From the NCBI RefSeq assembly GCF_024868665.1, contig NC_079913.1, positions 12,043,824-12,107,823 of the forward strand: a stretch of 64,000 bases of DNA, in the 5' to 3' direction. Positions 19,560-31,179 of the stretch are shown one piece after another; the first letter of the stretch is position 1, and the number at the start of each line of letters is the position of its first letter. This stretch comes from Triplophysa rosa (Eukaryota; Chordata; Actinopteri; Cypriniformes; Nemacheilidae). Made by a program: the position numbers and the translations under genes. The notes under the pieces are model-generated. The model was given only the letters and a program-made list of their open reading frames with translations. It was not told the DNA's origin and ran no database searches.

Positions 19560-21778
19560 CTATATTTAGATTAGCTATATAAAATATATAAATATAATAA
19601 TAAATTCTATAGAAGATTACCATTACCCTTGGGTATTTTTTATTAAGGACTAGACCCCGCAAATTCTGACAGAGAGGTTCAGAGATAATCATCTCAGCAG
19701 AGGCAGGCAGAGGGTAAAGAAATATTTAAAATGTGATTTTTGAGAAGTACTGATGTATGACCGGTGATGTCTATGTGACATAGAAGCTAGAAATGCATAT
19801 TGTGACACTGTCCAATTGCCACTAACTTTTGCAAAAAGTGGGCAAATAAATCAACTTGTTGTAAAGCATGAAGATTAAAAACAATACACCTTACCCAGAT
19901 GAATACAAAATGAATGTCAACTTTCCATGCAGTGGGTTCAAAATAAATCTGAAAGTCATATGCATGTCATTATGGGCTGAACCTGAACTCTAGATAACTC
20001 TAAATATTGTGAATTAGCCATCAGGATGTTTGCTGCATTAGGATCTATGCTGGTGCTAAAAGCAGATGGGACGATGATGAAGCAGCATCTTATTAGATAT
20101 ATAGATTGAGCGGCAGACACAAAAAAGGGATCCAACTGTTTCCAGAATTGAAAGCAGACCGTTAGCATCTGACATGTGGCAGCTCACAGATCTGTGCGAT
20201 GAAAGGTGTTTGCAAACATAACCTGTCGAATGTTTTATTAATTTTGTTCTCTGTTCAAAATCATCTTTACAAGAGCTAACGAAAAAGCATGATAATTATC
20301 TTCAGCTCTCTGTTCTAAAACAAACCATTTCACTGCACAGACTGTATCCGTCATGTGAGATTTTAACAGCCAGCCATATCCATCTCTTTAGCAAGGGACA
20401 GCTCAGCTGAAATAAAAATGATGACTGTAAAAAGTTATAAAAGATTCAGCGAGACAATCCTTCAGGACATCAATCAATAAAATGTTCCAATGACAAGTCT
20501 CATTAGGACAGAATGTTGAGAGGTTTAAACGGATATCAATCCTGTTGTGACTGCATTCAGTCAGACAGTTATTGATCATCCCATAACCTGCACAGAATGA
20601 CCAGTTATTAGGTCTTATTGAGTAGGTATGCCATAGTCACACAGCTGCTTACAGTAATCGTACTTGAATAGGCCTATTTTACAAGCGTTTGAGAAACTGA
20701 GCATAATCGATTTTACATGTACGCAGCAACACGTACACACTCATTTGTATGGAAAGTAAGCATACAAATTATTTCCCTGGGTGGGGGGGCAAACAAAACA
20801 TTTGAAGAGAAAAAGGTTGCTTAATGGAAAACGTGTCATCACTGTCAAAACAATCTTTGGGTTATTTTACTTTCAGGCTGATACACAGCACATCTTTCTG
20901 AGTGGGCATCCATCTAGTAAGAATAAATGGTCATGTTCACTCATCCAAATAGAGTTCCAGTGCAAAACAAGAAGGAGGAAAGACATGGTTTCAGCAATAC
21001 ATATTGAATGATGTGTTGTATCCTCACGTGACGCTGCTGTATCGATCGACTCTATGACTAATATAAAAATAAATGGAGGGCAAACCACTCAAGAGACATT
21101 TCATTATTCACCCATTGTGCAGAAAGTTCAATTTGATACCACTGCTGACTGCTTCATTAGTTTCAGTCAATCCACTCACAAAAAGAACTTTGATCACTTG
21201 ACCTGATAACAACAACCTCTTGATTATACTTGATCTGTATGAATGATACTTGAATCACTTCACCAGAAATTCACTCCTTTAATACAAGAGCCAATATATA
21301 AAGCTACATTTACAAGTAAATACTAGCCAAAGGAGAGATAACATCTTGAAAGAAGTTTTATGATGTGTGTGTGTGTAGGTCCTTTAGAGTCAAACTGATG
21401 GTAAAATAGGACATCCTTGTGTACATTGGTCAATACGGGCATGACAAAGGCCATGTTCACTAAAACGGAGCAATGTGATGATAAAAAAGACTCAACATTA
21501 GTCACACACGACAGCACTAAACCTCGTAGACTGCTGAAGACAACTGAAACAAATGATCCAAACTCAGCCTAATAATATTTTAGAAATGTGGACTGCAGAT
21601 GGTACAATCCTTTGTCATCTGTGAAACATAACATTTTTCTCCAGATTTTATGGGATAGAAAAACAGCCCCAGAGTTTGTATAATTTAGATGGCTTGGCTA
21701 TAACATTAAACGGAATTAATTTAACCATGCTAGTCTTGAGGGAACAAGTATAAGCTAACCTTTAAACCTATGAATCTC
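19560..21778. other. AT-rich non-coding sequence
   Basis: Nothing was recognised on either strand. It is likely TRHDE intronic or intergenic sequence downstream of the exon at 24 kb. Confidence 0.45.
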
Positions 21779-21949
21779 TACACAGCAAAATGTGACGTGC
21801 AAAAACTCACAGCAAATGTCACAGCAAAAAAACGTGAAATAAAAAGGTCAAATTAACACTCACAGTGTATATACTGTATAATCCACACATTATATATACA
21901 CTGTGAGTGATAATTTGACCTTTTTTTACACTGGCGATTTTGCTGTGTA
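21779..21949. mobile_element. Short palindromic MITE
   Basis: Ends TACACAGCAAAAT and ATTTTGCTGTGTA are inverted. A second inverted pair (ACTCACAGTGTATAT / ATATACACTGTGAGTG) lies inside, so most of the 171 bp can fold into one hairpin. No coding capacity. Confidence 0.75.
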
Positions 21950-22127
21950 CCAGTTCTGTTCATGATAATGGAGAAGAATGAAGTCAGGTCAAGTATATCA
22001 CTAAATATGATATCTATCATTTAAAAGATTAGAAAATATACAGAATAACACATTATTAACATATTACAAAATATTAAATCATACATAAGGAATCGCCCTT
22101 TTATAGGCGATTTTATATATATATATA

Positions 22128-23345
22128 CACTCACCTAAAGGATTATTAGGAACACCTGTTCAATTTCTCATTAATGCAATTATCTAATCAACCAATCACA
22201 TGGCAGTTGCTTCAATGCATTTAGGGGTGTGGTCCTGGTCAAGACAATCTCCTGAACTCCAAACTGAATGTCAGAATGGGAAAGAAAGGTGATTTAAGCA
22301 ATTTTGAGCGTGGCATGGTTGTTGGTGCCAGACGGGCCGGTCTGAGTATTTCACAATCTGCTCAGTTACTGGGATTTTCACGCACAACCATTTCTAGGGT
22401 TTACAAAGAATGGTGTGAAAAGGGAAAAACATCCAGTATGCGGCAGTCCTGTGGGCGAAAATGCCTTGTTGATGCTAGAGGTCAGAGGAGAATGGGCCGA
22501 CTGATTCAAGCTGATAGAAGAGCAACTTTGACTGAAATAACCACTCGTTACAACCGAGGTATGCAGCAAAGCATTTGTGAAGCCACAACACGCACAACCT
22601 TGAGGCAGATGGGCTACAACAGCAGAAGACCCCACCGGGTACCACTCATCTCCACTACAAATAGGAAAAAGAGGCTACAATTTGCACGAGCTCACCAAAA
22701 TTGGACAGTTGAAGACTGGAAAAATGTTGCCTGGTCTGATGAGTCTCGATTTCTGTTGAGACATTCAAATGGTAGAGTCAGAATTTGGCGTAAACAGAAT
22801 GAGAACATGGATCCATCATGCCTTGTTACCACTGTGCAGGCTGGTGGTGGTGGTGTAATGGTGTGGGGGATGTTTTCTTGGCACACTTTAGGCCCCTTAG
22901 TGCCAATTGGGCATCGTTTAAATGCCACGGCCTACCTGAGCATTGTTTCTGACCATGTCCATCCCTTTATGACCACCATGTACCCATCCTCTAATGGCTA
23001 CTTCCAGCAGGATAATGCACCATGTCACAAAGCTCGAATCATTTCAAATTGGTTTCTTGAACATGACAATGAGTTCACTGTACTAGAATGGCCCCCACAG
23101 TCACCAGATCTCAACCCGATAGAACATCTTTGGGATGTGGTGGAACGGGAGCTTCGTGCCCTGGATGTGCATCCCACAAATCTCCATCAACTGCAAGATG
23201 CTATCCTATCAATATGGGCCAACATTTCTAAAGAATGCTTTCAGCACCTTGTTGAATCAATGCCACGTAGAATTAAGGCAGTTCTGAAGGCGAAAGGGGG
23301 TCAAACACCGTATTAGTATGGTGTTCCTAATAATCCTTTAGGTGA

Positions 23346-23348
<3 letters not shown>
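22128..23348 (+). mobile_element. Complete Tc1/mariner-type DD36E transposon (Incomer-like)
   Basis: The element is 1221 bp with perfect 29-bp terminal inverted repeats (22128-22156 and 23320-23348; outer end CACTCACCTAAAGG), inserted at TA in a TA-rich tract. It carries one uninterrupted transposase with 36 residues between the last two catalytic acids. That spacing defines the DD36E (Incomer) branch of Tc1/mariner. All parts needed for cut-and-paste look present, so this copy is young and may be autonomous. Confidence 0.92.
22276..23316 (+). CDS. DD36E Tc1/mariner transposase, intact
   Basis: 346 codons from ATG to TAG. The N-terminus (about 1-120) carries paired-like helix-turn-helix domains that bind the TIRs (GMVVGARRAGLSISQSAQLL, then FSRTTISRVYKEW). 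The catalytic domain follows: NVAWSDESRF (first Asp), GYFQQDNAPCH (second Asp) and SPDLNPIEHLWD (Glu). Exactly 36 residues separate the second Asp from the Glu, against 34 in classical Tc1. The C-terminus SMPRRIKAVLKAKGGQTPY is usual for the group. The protein cuts at the TIRs and inserts at TA in the nucleus. No stop or frameshift is present. The start is chosen by the conserved MGKKGDLSNFERG beginning. Confidence 0.95.
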   Translation: MGKKGDLSNFERGMVVGARRAGLSISQSAQLLGFSRTTISRVYKEWCEKGKTSSMRQSCGRKCLVDARGQRRMGRLIQADRRATLTEITTRYNRGMQQSICEATTRTTLRQMGYNSRRPHRVPLISTTNRKKRLQFARAHQNWTVEDWKNVAWSDESRFLLRHSNGRVRIWRKQNENMDPSCLVTTVQAGGGGVMVWGMFSWHTLGPLVPIGHRLNATAYLSIVSDHVHPFMTTMYPSSNGYFQQDNAPCHKARIISNWFLEHDNEFTVLEWPPQSPDLNPIEHLWDVVERELRALDVHPTNLHQLQDAILSIWANISKECFQHLVESMPRRIKAVLKAKGGQTPY

Positions 23349-23381
<33 letters not shown>

Positions 23382-24223
23382 CGTAATTATGTATTATATT
23401 TCCAGTATATTACTGTAAGGGTTGTTTCTTGTTGGTTATTGTTCATGTTATCAAATAGCTTTTATCTGCATAGCTCGTGCCTTCTCACATGTCTAGTGCA
23501 GTATGTGACACTTGTTATGAGTCGCTTATTAATTTTAACACTCAGTCATATTCAAATGCAAGACCCCGTGGCAGAAAAAAAATGTTTTGCTGGGTATGCT
23601 GCTACCAAAAACGCTTAGAAGTAGCATGACGTCTTCACTTAACGTTAATAAAAATGAATCAAAATCATAAAAAATTACTTAAAAGCTGGCATTATTGGTA
23701 GAAATTTGTATGAAAAAATAATACAACATATCGATAAGAAATTGGTATTATACTGATTATAATATTATAACAACAAACCGATATGATACATTAAATAGGA
23801 AGAGCTTGCTAAGTTTTTGGACATTTCTGTTATTTACATGTTCTAGATAGTTGCAACACTACAGTCAGAATGGCAGAGATCATCTAAAATAAAGGAGAGC
23901 AGCTCATGCTGTTGGAGAGAGATTTATGACACTAATATGAGGAGTAGGCTGGTCAAGGTCACACACTGGGAGCCAATAAGTAACCATGAGTTACTGTCTT
24001 ATACGACAGAAAAGATCTATAAATGAATGTGATATCAGTATTCCTAAACCACAGACTGTGTAAAAGCAATATCAACTTGGCACATTACCATAAAATTCAA
24101 CTGTGTTGTCAGAGTTGTGCTTGTCATATTTAAAAATCGTTGAACATGAGCTACACCAATCGGAATAGAAACTATAACTCTTAATAATGTGAGTTACATG
24201 CAAGTGCATACAAAGTGACTCAC
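23349..24223. other. (TA)n then AT-rich non-coding sequence
   Basis: A (TA)n run (about 23349-23380) is the insertion tract of the DD36E element. The rest is non-coding, just downstream of the TRHDE exon on the minus strand, presumably its intron. Confidence 0.5.
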
Positions 24224-24491
24224 CACAACGCCATTATCTGTTACTCTGTAGGTGAAGTTAAACACCGCCCAAGCCAGGTAGTATGTGGACATACGGGGCG
24301 TCCTGGAGAAATGGTTGGTCACCCATCCGTCCTCATCAGATGTAGACGCCTCCACTGGCATGTTGGACAGTGACTGATACGAGCTCTCGTGTCTCAAACT
24401 CACTCTGAATATGGCTTTACAAATGGGCTCGTCGAAACACGGGAAGGCCTTTCTGGCGTGAGTGGGAGAGAACTGCGTCACAGCCAGATAC
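24224..24491 (-). CDS. trhde: Thyrotropin-releasing-hormone-degrading ectoenzyme, one internal exon
   Basis: The exon is 268 bp, bounded by TTCTGCAG| (acceptor at 24492-24499) and |GTGAGT (donor at 24218-24223). It encodes [20 protein letters not shown], continuing [43 protein letters not shown] and [16 protein letters not shown] and MSTYYLAW are conserved in M1 zinc aminopeptidases. DGWVT-HF and [14 protein letters not shown] fit TRHDE better than aminopeptidase N, ENPEP or LNPEP. TRHDE is a type II membrane ectoenzyme that removes pyroglutamate from TRH. The exon is in the N-terminal beta-domain; the GAMEN and HEXXH zinc-site exons are not in view. Exon 1, which encodes the membrane anchor, should lie upstream (higher coordinates) and was not found before 64000. 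Confidence 0.85.
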
Positions 24492-25146
24492 CTGCAGAAT
24501 CATGACAGGAAAAAGAGGAAAAGAAAGAAACAAGACATGAACAAACATTTTAAAACAATGTTAAAACAAAAAATTATAGTAATCTCACTTCTATGGTTGT
24601 CAGTTGACTAAGTATTGGTTGTGGATGGGCAAAACTGCAGCAAATATTTTTTGAGCTGCAACTTTAAGACATGAAATAGATCTGTGATAGCACAACACCA
24701 AGAAAACAAAACCGGCTGCTTGAACCAAATCAGATACTACAAGACCTGTGGAAATATTGTGTTAGTGTGGAAATATTTTTCAGATAAAAGTATGATTTAA
24801 TTATCAATATAATCAATAAGTGTTTTCTTTCATTAAATCATTAAGCTGTGTGCTTTTGTCATGTGCTTTCTATTTCACTCAGTGGAAAGTTACTGTGGCA
24901 AACAGAGTGAGACAGGATAAGTGGGGGTTAGAACCATAAATTTAACTAAGTCAACACACACACACACATAAAGAGTCACACAGAAAAGAAATGTTATGAA
25001 TCAATCCACTGCATATGTTTTAAGTATAATCATGAGTTGTGATGTGTTTTAATGAATCATAGGATTAAGAAACAACGCTACATAATTAAAAGCATTAGAT
25101 GATTGAGTGTTTTCTTTTTACTAAAAGAATGTTAAGAATGTTGGTA
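24492..25146. other. Non-coding, likely TRHDE intron
   Basis: AT-rich sequence with a short CA run (about 24953-24967). No exon was seen. Confidence 0.45.
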
Positions 25147-25539
25147 TGTTGTCCGGCCACAAGAAACTGTCTCTAGGAGACCACTCCCCAAAAGAAACTG
25201 TCTCTAGAGAACATTCCTCAAAACTAGCGACTGACCACAGGATGTATGTTGTGAGAAGATGTTATTTTGCAGGAAATAAGAAAAAGGACGGAGTCAGATA
25301 ACCTGGTTCACGGTGATTGGTTGCCAGGGAGCAATACTCCCTAGAGACGGAGGAGGAGTCAGAAGATGTGAGCGACGTCACATACTGAATAAATATGTGT
25401 GTTTTTGAATATCTGGGTTGTTGGCTTGTGGTGGAGTGAGGAGATCGTCTGACAACCCAAAGCTTTGTTACTCCTTTTTACATCTGATAATAAACTTCTA
25501 ATCGATTTTGGAGAACGTCTCTGTGCAAATTTTTGAACA
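25147..25539 (+). repeat. Possible solo LTR
   Basis: The segment begins TGTTGTCCGGCCAC and ends TTTTTGAACA. It contains AATAAATATG (25387-25396) as a TATA-like motif and ATAATAAACTTC (25488-25499) as a polyadenylation-like motif before the end, in LTR order. An imperfect direct repeat of AAGAAACTGTCTCTAG is near the start. No target duplication was found, so the boundaries are tentative. Confidence 0.45.
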
Positions 25540-26304
25540 TGCAGGACTGCCTAAAAAGTCCAACATTAGATATAAAGTCAGAGACCAGGAAAATAAGTCT
25601 AGGGAGGGAAGAGAGTGAGCCGTTGGCTTTGCAGCGATTACTGTATGCAGAATCAGTAATAGCAATGCTGTTCAACATCACAAGGTCATTTCCAGGAAGC
25701 TGCATTAATGCAAATCAAAGCTTAACTTAAATCTCAGAGCAGAGGGGAGTTTTGACTTCACTACCCACAGCATGAAAACCAGGCGTAAGTCTACTCACTT
25801 CATGATTATCTTTGAAAACCAGTTTACCACTGAAAGATCATCTTAAAAATTGTTTCACTATTTAAAGGTCTTCGTTAAGCTGCAAGCAGACAAGGTTGGT
25901 GACTCATCAGAAATGAACGATGTGTTGAAAACAGATCAATAAGGGGTGGGAGGATATCAGAGCGAAAATCCCTGCGGTGATACACGTGGAGGTGTTTCAG
26001 TTTGTTAGTGATGCTGTGTGCTGCTGTTGTAGGGCTGTGCATGCTTTAGAAGACCATTAAAAACATCACTGAGATGTAATGAAAGTTAAATTAGTCAAAT
26101 GAAGAAAATGTATATGAGGGGCCGTTTAGGCTGTAATTATTGAAATGGTATTTCAGTAATACATATGAATGAATTTCACAATGATCTCGCGGGCCAGAGT
26201 TGAGAACCACTGCATTACACTAAACACAATCATCTTCATAACATGTGGAGCTCAGAGAGCTACTGCACGATGATACAGTATTTGCTCAACAAGATAAACA
26301 CTAT
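25540..26304. other. Non-coding sequence
   Basis: No exon. GGGCCAGAGTTGAGAACCACTG at about 26190-26211 ends like a hAT repeat, but the partner end was not found. Confidence 0.4.
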
Positions 26305-27059
26305 GGGCCCTATTGTAACGATCTAAGCACATGGTTTAAAGCACATAGTGCAGGTGGGCGTTTCTGAATCCACTTTTGCTAGTTTAACGCCGGAAAAATG
26401 GTCCAAAAAGGTTGTACCTGTTCTCTTAATGGGTCATGGGTGTGTTTTGGGCGTAACGTGAAATAAACCAATAAGAGTCATCTCCCATTCTCTTTGAAAG
26501 CCAAATGCGCTTGCACCATGGTGCATTCTCTATTTACATGCTGTAAGTTGCAAGAGCTAAGACTGAACGCTTCTCCAGAGGTAAACGGATCTCGCGCACG
26601 AGCAGACCATCGACGGGACAAGCCGGATATTTATATTTATGCACACAATAACGATCCTTTACATTTGAATCCTTTAATTGTTCATTTTTTTAAATGTTTG
26701 TGTGCTGCTGCACGTTCCTATGTATAATAAGAAGAATGTGCGTGTGTTGTGCACCTACCTATAGGCACATATTACTAACGCACTTTAAATAACCAAAAAA
26801 TATTGCGCCGTTGACTTTAGACCAGGTTTCAGTCAGTCACTAGCGCAGTCCATTTCAGTTGCCTCAAAATAGCAACACGCCAGCAGTGCGCCTGAACACG
26901 CCTCGTTTTCAGACCAGCAAGCTCATTGAAGCACAAATGAGCGCAAGTGCATTTACTATTTAAACAACTTGGCGCAGGACGTGAAAACTGCGTCGGGCTA
27001 AAACTAGTAAAATACACGTGTATTTGGCGCCGGATTGTGCCGGGTATACGATAGGGCCC
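26305..27059. mobile_element. TIR DNA transposon, Harbinger-like, non-autonomous
   Basis: Ends GGGCCCTATTGTAACGATCT and CGGGTATACGATAGGGCCC are inverted in their outer part. TAT flanks both sides (26302-26304 and 27060-27062), consistent with a 3-bp target duplication. The interior (755 bp) has no transposase. The GGGCCCTAT end is a very common fish family. The PIF/Harbinger assignment rests on the 3-bp duplication and is inferred. Confidence 0.65.
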
Positions 27060-27917
27060 TATGTTGCTTCATTTACTTCAAATGTGATCCTCAACAGATG
27101 TTACGATATTGGCACCCTACAGGAATCTATGAGTCCTTAGCCTGACCTCCCTTTATTATTGGCAAAGACAGTGAAGCTGGAAAAAGAAATGAAGGAAGCC
27201 ATGAAAGTGACTCCTCTGTGGTAAATCAAAGACTTAAATATGCCTCAAATGCCATAAAACCAGGGTCAAATACTGCTCCATTGTTCCTGTCAGATGACAA
27301 AAAGGCAGAATCAGGAAGCAGATAGCTAATACCACAGAGATATCTAGGGCATTTACCAATTGTAAAAGCAAGACTCCACAATCATGTAAAAATAAACATG
27401 AGCTTGTGCTAATCTGCTTATTTTAAATTGTATTGGAATATCGAAAAATGAATTTAAACAGAAGCACATATGGGCATAAATATTTAAAAATCTCATTGTT
27501 CATTTCAATCTCAGTTTTATAGGAACTGCATATTGCATAAATAGTCCTGGGAGCATAAAAATGATTTTTCAAAGTTAACTCTGCATGGATTCATGGAAGT
27601 GGAAAACTTGAGAGCTTTAGTCTCACAGTAAATGAGTCGTTGACTGCGGTGCTCAGTCACAGCTGTCACTTTAAAACCCAAAGGTTTTACCAATGTTTAT
27701 CCAGATATTTGTGCCACATTCTCTCCTATAGGACAGGAAAATCACATTCGTTTTTTGATAGTTTCTTCTAGACACCAATAGGGTCTCAGTCTCTGTCTGA
27801 AACTCAGGTATAACTTGCTACACGAGCACAACGCTGTAGGATTAGAGGTTAAAACTGGACATACACAAACTCTTACCTGGAATTAAACAAGCAATATGGT
27901 TAATGAAGAGCCAGAGA
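27060..27917. other. Non-coding sequence
   Basis: Nothing recognised. Confidence 0.45.
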
Positions 27918-28249
27918 TTAAAGGGATAGTTTTACACAAAAATGAAAAATCTGTAATCATTTACTTCATTGTTCCAAACCTGCATAAATGTCTTTGTTCT
28001 GCTAAACGCAAAGGAAGATATTTGGAAGAATGTCAGTAACCAAACAGATCTCACACCCCTGGACTCCCAAAGTATTTATTTTCCCTACTATAGCAGTCAA
28101 TGTGGGATGAGATATGTGTGGTTACTGAAATTCTTCCAAATATCTTTCTCTGTGTTCATCAGAACAAAGAAATGTATATAGATTTGGAACAACCTGAGGG
28201 TGAGTAAATGATGACAGAATTTTCATTTTTGGGTGAACTGTCCCTTTAA
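27918..28249. mobile_element. TTAA-flanked palindromic MITE
   Basis: Left end TTAAAGGGATAGTTTTACAC, right end TTGGGTGAACTGTCCCTTTAA. Both halves carry AAAATGAAAA...ATCATTTACT in inverted order, and AAGATATTTGGAAGAATGTC has an inverted partner in the right half. No open frame of note. The TTAA target suggests Kolobok- or piggyBac-type mobilisation in trans. Confidence 0.8.
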
Positions 28250-30635
28250 GCTGGACAAACTGACTTTACAACTCTTTTGGTACACACTGTTAAAAAAGAC
28301 AAACAAATAAAAAATCAGCCTTGTATCTTCACAGTGTTTAAAAAACCTTTACTAATGTATATCGGTGTATCAAATGTCAACGCCTACGGATATAGTTAGT
28401 TACTATATTGTCACTTTAGTAACACAAATGGTGCTGATTTGATACGGTCTCATAAACCTTACTAATTTTCACCATGGTAACACTGTCAAAATACTGCACT
28501 CCAGTAAAGCTTCTAGCCTACTTCTTTTACAATGTCATCAAAACAATGGCAAAAGCTTGCTGTTTAGGCCTATATTGCTGGACCGCTATAAATTATTTTC
28601 TATTTAATGTAAATTGCCCTTAAAACTTAAAAAAATGTGATAAATCCTTCAAAGATTATACTTATTTTATATAACATTTCCAAACACAAACAGAAAATGA
28701 CCTCATACAGTGAAACCGCAAATCCACGATTTCTCATCTGACATGAAACTGATGTGTATTAAGTCCCGCCACAGCTGCTTCATGATAAGTCAATTGTAGC
28801 AAATTTCTGTTCCCTATTTTTATTCTACTTTAATTTTAATTGCGGTTTCTTACCCAGTGGGGTGCCCTTCTCTCTCTACCTCTCAATTTCCAAGTACTTT
28901 ATTTACACGATTCTTTTACATACAATATTGGCAAATTATTGAAAAGAATAACATCTAATTAAAGTAAAGAAAAAGCTAATATATGCCGTGCTGAATATAA
29001 AACTCTGAATCCATCCCACAATGGAATTGCAAATACGTACGTACCTCTCAAATGTTGTAGATAATCTGAGACAGCTTCAAAATCAATATATCAAACAGTT
29101 TACAAATACACTGGAAAATGTTGAATTCAGATCTAATGATTAAATCTGTGTTAAGGTAATTGTTGAGGCCGTTAACAGAGCGCACACACTGTTTGTTTAC
29201 ATATAGTACTTTGTGTAAAAAAATTAAATGCTCTGAAATACAGAGTGCGAGTGTGTTTCATGGTGTGTGTTTAGTGTGCCTGAGTTTCACTCATAAAAAC
29301 CCTGACATTATCCAGCACGTTCATAATATGTGCAGCAACCAACTGCTGTCCATGGTGCTGAAACGAACAAGAACACCAAACGACACCACTTTTGGTTGGT
29401 CTCAGGCTGTATGCTCAAACAGAGCAACGGTTTGATAGTCACAGAGCCACTTTGTAGCGACTATTAGCTACCCTACAAATGACTTGCAAGAGACCAATGG
29501 CACTCTGAACAATGTGACAGCTCCATTTTCTAAATAACACTCTCAATTTGCAGCTGTTGCATGGCTGGTTAAACAGAACCGTGAGAGAAAAGCACGGAGC
29601 GTGTGCTGAGACCACTGAAGGAGATGTGAGGTGTAAAGATGATGTGAGATGAAGTGAAAAGGATAAAGGTGCTTCTACATGAACTGATTGTACGTGCATA
29701 TTAAATTCTCTGAACTAGAACGGGCAGAAATCCATTTAGATTCCAATTCTAAGAAGATCTTTACACCCTGTGGAATTTAAAAGCTGTGAATCCTATGAAA
29801 TAATTGGGAAAAAATTTAATGTCATGGGAGATCATTGGATAAATTCAAATGAAAGCATAAAAATGTTTGGCATTAAAGAGAAAAATAAGCAATTTCCATG
29901 TGGTGTTGATATACAAATGTACAAAATGTGGGTGAACCGCGTGACTCCTGTTGCAAAAGGAAATGTAAACATATTACACAAGATCAGTCTTGAGGGAGTT
30001 TAAGAGTTTTATTGGATAAAAATATATGAAATATGAAGTATCCTTGAGGGCAGAGAGAGAGAGAATTTTATAACATGGGCAACAACTGTATATACTCAGA
30101 GCAGAGAAACATCTCCCCCAACAGTCCAAAAGTGACATTACCATTCAGAAGTCTAAATGGAGAGTCTGTTTGATTGAAAAACGGAAAATATTGGAAAAGC
30201 CACTGAACATTATTAACTAAGCTTCAAGTACCCTAAATTGTGAAATATTGTGCTGGTTGTGAAACGTCCTTAATTGTTCTTCGAATTTGACAGACCAATA
30301 GTATCAAATCAGGTTTAGTTGAGACCTCTAAAAATAAAGTTCCTCCAGAACTGTTCTGCTAAAGTATATTGTCTTTCATCCAGTCTTCATGATACCAGGG
30401 AAGCTTTGCAGTTATTTATATCTCAGTAAGCAGACAGATGTCCTTGTCCTGTGTTCTAGCACGCAGATGTCTACAAGTATAAACAGCTGTTGTGTTTCGG
30501 GTAATGAATGTGCCCACCTGCAGAGTCATTGAAAACTCACCTTACACACCTTCCAACATAACAGAACTATTTTTAACGTGCCAGAGAACAAATATATACA
30601 TTTTTGCTATTGTGCCCTTTATTTTATGGACCGTC
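28250..30635. other. AT-rich non-coding sequence
   Basis: No exon or defined element was recognised; open frames are short and unsupported. Confidence 0.45.
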
Positions 30636-30805
30636 TTAAAGGAACAGTTCACCCAAAACTGAAAATTCTGTCATCATTTACTCACCTTTTCAAATTCTTC
30701 CATATATCTTTCTTTGAGTTCAACAGAACAAAGAAATGTATACAGATTTGTAACAACTTGAGTAAATGGTGACAATTTTCATTTTTGGGTGAACTATCCC
30801 TTTAA
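30636..30805. mobile_element. TTAA-flanked palindromic MITE, short form
   Basis: Left end TTAAAGGAACAGTTCACCCA, right end TTTTGGGTGAACTATCCCTT + TAA. The inverted arms read GAAAATTCTGTCATCATTTA and TAAATGGTGACAATTTTCAT. At 170 bp it is about half the length of the 27918 copy. Confidence 0.82.
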
Positions 30806-30979
30806 TATTTAAAGTTCTAATTTCAACTTTAAAATTTAATATATATGTCATATTCATATTACTGTTGCTGTGAATGCCTCACTAGAGGATCATTTACTGT
30901 ATCCAAACCAAAAACTCTCTATTATACTCAACATAAATAAATGCTTTAAACTAACGTGAATAGATTTGGTTAAGCAGCA

Positions 30980-31179
30980 TTAAAGTCCCCGTGAACCGGA
31001 AGTCGCGACCGATTTTAATTCCGTATTTTGACGCTTTTTCGAGTGAAATGGAGAGGGTCAGAGATGACGTATTTTTGTAGGCTAACGCGGATGTGCCGCA
31101 CTGGTTTTTAAAAAGAGAATGACCCACGTTGATACACTGTTTACAATAATTGTATTTTTTTATTTCAGTGGGACTTTAA
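30980..31179. mobile_element. TTAA-flanked MITE, different family
   Basis: Ends TTAAAGTCCCCGTGAA and TTTCAGTGGGACTTTAA are inverted with terminal TTAA. The 200-bp interior is not palindromic and has no coding capacity. It is distinct from the AGTTCACCC family. Confidence 0.75.

Noticed and set aside
22088..22112. Small hairpin AATCGCCCTTTTATAGGCGATT as a terminator or RNA gene
   Set aside because: Short isolated palindromes are common here and a rho-independent terminator has no meaning in a fish genome.
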